A stretch of 64,000 bases of DNA from the NCBI RefSeq assembly GCF_037975245.1, contig NC_092564.1, positions 12,550,484-12,614,483 of the forward strand, in the 5' to 3' direction. A program made the position numbers and the translations under genes. Source of the stretch: Apostichopus japonicus (lineage: Eukaryota; Echinodermata; Holothuroidea; Aspidochirotida; Stichopodidae). The notes under the pieces were generated by a model. It was not told the origin of the DNA, made no database searches, and saw only the letters and a list, made by a program, of their open reading frames with translations. Positions 59,031 through 64,000 of this stretch are shown in pieces (position 1 is the first letter of the stretch; every line of letters starts with the position of its first letter).

Positions 59031-61967
59031 GAGTTGTATTAAATTTTAGGCCTGAAAAATCTTATTAATATGCTAACATTAGGGTTATTTCTCTCTCATA
59101 ATTGTGTAGCACTGCCTATTACATTTAACATAAAGGGACATCTGTGATTAAATTGCTAAGGGGAGGGAGTGGGTTGGTTAGTGCGTTTTCATTTCCACAA
59201 CAGTTGAAGATGTCATTACCCAACAGTGTTGGTACAATATAACTAATTTTCTATACCGAAGATGGCCATTAAAGGCATACTGACAAAATCTGAGAAATTA
59301 GACATTTATCCTCAAAATTGGTAAGGCCATTATCAAATTTGTTTATAATTTGTGTATGGGAATACTTCGATAAATGTTGGTGAGTCCACTAAGTACGAAT
59401 CACCGCAAAGTTAGTTGGGGAGGGGGGGGGGGGTAGGGGTAGGGGAGGGAATCAGTCAGTGTCAACATTTATCACTATTAAAGTAACATTAATGTTATGT
59501 TAATGTTAAATTAACGTTATTATATCCATAGCACTGAAAATTGAAATCACTAGGGATGCAAATATTTTTCATAAGATTTACAAAGAAAACATGTAGGCCT
59601 AACTTTATAAAATCAAAATGTATTTTGCCCCTAAAAAAAAAGAAAAGCAATTATACTTCTCTCATGGAACTTCTCATAGAAAATGAAGTTCAATTTTAAA
59701 CAGAGAATTGCCTCCAAAGGTAACCTTGCATTCAAACATTAAATTTGATATTTTTATTTATTTTTTCTCTCTTTTATAGACAACTGGATAATGAAGTCTT
59801 CAGAAAGTAAACTATTGCTGGCAATACATCAATACTGACACAATTTGAAGACCATTATTTAACCTAAATTCTTGTAAATGTTAATAGAAAAGACAGAAAA
59901 ATGATATATTTACAACAAAATTACAGTACAAAAAAAAAAAAAACTGAGAACTATTGAAATTACAGCACATGAGATAACGTATACAAATAGGTGGGTTTAA
60001 ATTCACGACAAACATAGTTTATGAATTAAATTCACGGACAAACATAGTTTATGAGGTATCGGGTTAGGCAGTGTTATGTTTTAATGGCATGTCAGGTATT
60101 AATGTACAATTACCATTATGATGACATATATCACATTCATGTTATTCAATCCAGAGAAGAAGCAGTTGACTGACAAAGAAACATGAGGAAAGAAAAATCA
60201 GTACTTTGGGACTCATTTCATCCTGTTCTTGTAACAGCATCATTCACTCATCCATTTGATCATTCACAGCCAGTCGTCATGCCATGTGCAATTCGGTCTA
60301 CAGGGTAAAACACAAACTAATGAAGAATGGTTAGAACTATTGGTTATAGCACACCAAATTCAAACAAAAGTCTCAATACATTATAACTTCTGCTAAAATA
60401 CTGTGGCTTAATTGAATTTCATTCAGTTCACCAGAATCTGCTTCTAGACGAAACCCAAAAGCGAGAGGAGCTTTTATCTGCACCTACTGCCTTTCAACTT
60501 GATATAATTTCAATTTACATGTATATGATGACTCACATTAGTAACATTCTAAAACTATTTCAGCCAAAAAAAAGGGTCATTCCATAAATCATTACAAATG
60601 ATTCACAATTCTCTAGAGTCCTGGTAGTTTAGGCAGTTTAATTAATTTTCCTGATAGACTGTGAATCATTGAAATAACATAAGATAGAATGATGTTGAAA
60701 ATGACTCACTTCATGAACTTATAATTTCTAGGCTCCCCTTTGAATATTTAAAATGTAATACGAGACTCAATCTTCTAGGCTCCCTCCATTTATGTAATAT
60801 TTTCCTTTGTTTCCAAATCATTATAATCGCTTGCTTCATAATAGAGATTCTTTAAAATGTCAGACATGCTCACAAAAATCCCACGATACTGAAACTAAAG
60901 AGGACTGATTTCTTTTGTGACTTCTATGTCATGATACGAGCAAAATATGCCTGAATTTGCCTCAATACATAATTACAGCATAAAAGAAGATAACCTACTG
61001 TTTACACTTCTGCCAATAAAACAAACCTATATTTTGATAATCGATAAAACTTTGTCTAAACATACAAATATATGTAATGTTTTCAGCTGTGGTCTGAATA
61101 GTGGTATGCCATGGTCTGAATGAAACCTTCAACATATCACCAGATACAAGATCACTTCCAGCAATACATTATCCGGGCTGAAGATGGTTACATGAACTAT
61201 ACGACCATTTCTGACATCCATCAATAGACTCCTACCCTCCTCTTTCTCCTCTTCCCCAAAATGTTTTCAAATATTTCTTCAGCCTTTTTTCATTATCTCT
61301 TGTGCTTATTATACTTTTTTATGTCATTCTTGCAAATGACTTCGATTTGGTACAGCATAGAAATAAAACATGCTTTCAAAATTTTCATTTAAATATACAA
61401 GATTGGTACCGTCAGACACCTAGCACACTCCAGAATTCACATTGTAGTGATTATAACCCTACCCCGTCAACTGCTTTCACTACCATTACACATAACAAAC
61501 CTGTACATACACACAAACTACAGAGTTTTGGTTAAAGTTACCATCAAATATCAAAACATTGATATACACAGGGACTGTCACCACCTTCAAGATTGGTATT
61601 TAAAGGATATAAGTTTGAGGGCCTGATGTTTCCATCTCCTTCATTTGCCTTTGAAGTAAGATCCTGCTACCATCCCAAACGTCAGGCCCTCTCACTTTTA
61701 TACATTTACTCACACATGCTTTCTACTGTAGATATTCAGCAGTTTGTTGACAGTTTCATTCTCTCATTGATTGGTTAATGAAGTGGTAACGTTTATTCTG
61801 TTTTGTTTACTCTCTGGAAGCTCACCACGGTGCTTTGTAGTCTTTAAACTGTCCTTATACACTAACCACACGCAGTTCTAAATGATGTAAAGAATTAACA
61901 ACAACTACCACAAATTTAACTCAAGTGATATGAGATTATAGCAACCAAAAAAGAAAGAAAAACCACA

Positions 61968-62012
61968 CATATATATATGTTTTTATATATATATATATAC
62001 ATATATATATAC

Positions 62013-62044
<32 letters not shown>

Positions 62045-62112
62045 TTATATATAAAAACATATATATATATATATATTTATCTATATTTATATATATATAT
62101 TTATATATATAT
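61968..62112. repeat. TA-rich array with long inverted repeat
   Basis: The array is almost pure TA/TACATA. An interrupting ATATGTTTTTATATA at about 61975-61992 is matched by its reverse complement TATATAAAAACATAT at about 62047-62064, so the whole block can fold into one long hairpin. Confidence 0.85.
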
Positions 62113-62216
62113 CCTGCTTCAAACCTTTTAACAACAGAAAAATCTTAAGAATGGGAACCTATATGATATTTCACTTAAGAGAATTGTACCAAGCAACACC
62201 CATTGACATACTCCAC

Positions 62217-62240
62217 AAACAAACAAACAAACAAACAAAC
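62217..62240. repeat. (AAAC)n microsatellite
   Basis: About six uninterrupted AAAC units. Confidence 0.95.
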
Positions 62241-63299
62241 TTGTAGCAGCTTGAGAGTTAAGAACAACAACCTTCATGATCATTTGGGAATGTCAAAAGC
62301 ACCACTACCAAATCTCTGTAATAAAATATTCTTTATAGTACAAATTGGACATCTTGTACTTAACTCTTAACATACACACCCCCACCCCCCCCCCCCAACA
62401 CTGTAGTGTTACTGTGATGTAGCAATCCCTTTGTTCCATAGAACAATGGACTATTATATTTTGTAAAAAGCTTCTTGGTAAGAAGAGAAATAGAGGTTTA
62501 TAATGCAAATATGTATTAAAATCAGAAAGAAAATGCTAGCTCAAAGAGACAAATGCTGGAAGCAGTCAAAATCTGCTTCAGGTAATAATAAATGGCAAAG
62601 AACACCGGTCGTTAATTTTGTCAGGCAAACTCTCTAGGCGAGTCTGCGACTTCAAAGCTTCGACACGATGGTTCAGGCAATCACTTGCTAACTTTTTTCT
62701 TCTGAAAAATTTGTCAGATCATTCCAAGAAAACTATCTGGAATCACTTATATGCTGTTAAAGCACTTGTTCTGGAACGAGCAATTTTACGTCCAAGAATT
62801 TTTTAAGATGACATAGGAAAACTAAGGAGACCTTTTTCTTAGTTAAACCTTCAGACCCAATCCTTGGGACATATCTTACATCCAAGTAAAATGTAACAAC
62901 GATAAAGCCTCTCTCTCTCTCAGTTTCCCTTTCTTCAGATAGAATCCTTTCTTCTGGCATGATTAACTTCCATAACATTATCACAACTGAAGCTTGGAGA
63001 TGATTTTAAACTGACCAATCAAGAGTGCATTTCTGCAGTCTCTTCGTGCTCTTTCGGTGAGATACATCCACTAAAGTCTGCTGCTAGAACCACTGTTACC
63101 TTCACTGCACCTTGCAAATATTTGCTTATAGAACAAGAAAAATGCCCATGAGTAAAACTCCTTAATCATAAAATCAAACTTGGAACAATTTCAAAAAGGG
63201 CCGACCCTTTGAGGCTAGTCGCAGCTGCAGTGGCGTAGAAAACCATTTTGGATTAAATTCCACAAACGTGTCGTTTCCATCAAATCAACAATGATTCAA

Positions 63300-63305
63300 T
63301 TTATT
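63300..63305 (-). terminator. Nearest candidate polyadenylation signal for SMAD4
   Basis: The plus-strand TTTATT reads AATAAA on the minus strand, about 150 bases past the SMAD4 stop. SMAD4 transcripts usually have long 3' UTRs, so a more distal signal may be the main one. Confidence 0.3.
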
Positions 63306-63454
63306 CCTCAGTATCAATCAGCACTGTTCCACATCCCATAACTCGGTTCTGTCTTTTTTCGGACACGACATCTTCTCCGTGCGAAGGCTAATGTCAGTTA
63401 CCAGCAGGCAGGCAGAAGTATTTATTTCGTCAAGTCCGTCTACGATGTACCGTC

Positions 63455-64000
<546 letters not shown>

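Larger units (their letters stand above)
59031..63454 (-). other. Probable SMAD4 3' UTR and downstream flank
   Basis: About 4.4 kb of AT-rich DNA with no coding sequence I can support on either strand. On the minus strand AATAAA occurs at 63300-63305 and 61792-61797 among others, so the transcript end cannot be fixed. It includes a G-run at 59424-59434, a TA-rich inverted repeat (61968-62112), an AAAC tetranucleotide run at 62217-62240 and a C-run near 62382-62397. Confidence 0.5.

Overview
The window is animal nuclear DNA. It has AT-rich intergenic sequence, genes cut into many small exons with GT-AG introns, long homopolymer and TA tracts, SINE and LINE remnants, and a large satellite array. 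It carries parts of three protein-coding genes: the 3' two thirds or so of a CEP152-like centriole-duplication gene (+ strand), a complete LMAN1/ERGIC-53 gene (+ strand), and the last coding exon of SMAD4 (- strand). Protein similarity suggests a deuterostome-type marine invertebrate, most likely an echinoderm. That assignment is an inference, because no species marker is present.

Layout. 1-17.6 kb: 18 exons of the CEP152-like gene, 1,279 codons, every intron phase consistent, 5' end outside the window. Its introns hold several minisatellites, and three of these duplications overlap the 3' ends of exons. 17.6-20.4 kb: short intergenic region with simple repeats. 20.4-33.6 kb: LMAN1, 13 coding exons, 502 codons, from signal peptide to a KKFY cytosolic tail. 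33.6-39.5 kb: 3' flank with AT-rich filler, poly-purine tracts and a tRNA-derived SINE. 39.5-41.8 kb: nested repeats, namely degenerate modules carrying a DR1-like motif, the left arm of an inverted repeat, and a small tandem set of tRNA-like units. 41,781-57,629: a head-to-tail satellite of 48 full 324-bp monomers plus a 307-bp partial one. 57.6-58.0 kb: the right arm of the inverted repeat. 58.7-59.03 kb: a 5'-truncated LINE tail. 59-63.4 kb: AT-rich DNA, probably the 3' UTR and downstream flank of SMAD4. 63,455-63,666: the last SMAD4 exon, followed by intron to the end of the window.

The three genes do not form a pathway. CEP152 recruits PLK4 for centriole assembly, LMAN1 is a cargo lectin cycling between ER and Golgi, and SMAD4 is the common mediator of TGF-beta/BMP signalling. 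LMAN1 and SMAD4 point toward each other across about 30 kb without any other recognisable gene. The satellite occupies half of that gap.

I did not find an undescribed enzymatic or defence system. The most distinctive objects are the satellite (a perfect CRE octamer in every monomer, three adjacent inverted repeats, nested multi-monomer duplications, flanking inverted arms) and a CEP152 intron in which a minisatellite has copied an exon 3' end together with its GC-type splice donor.
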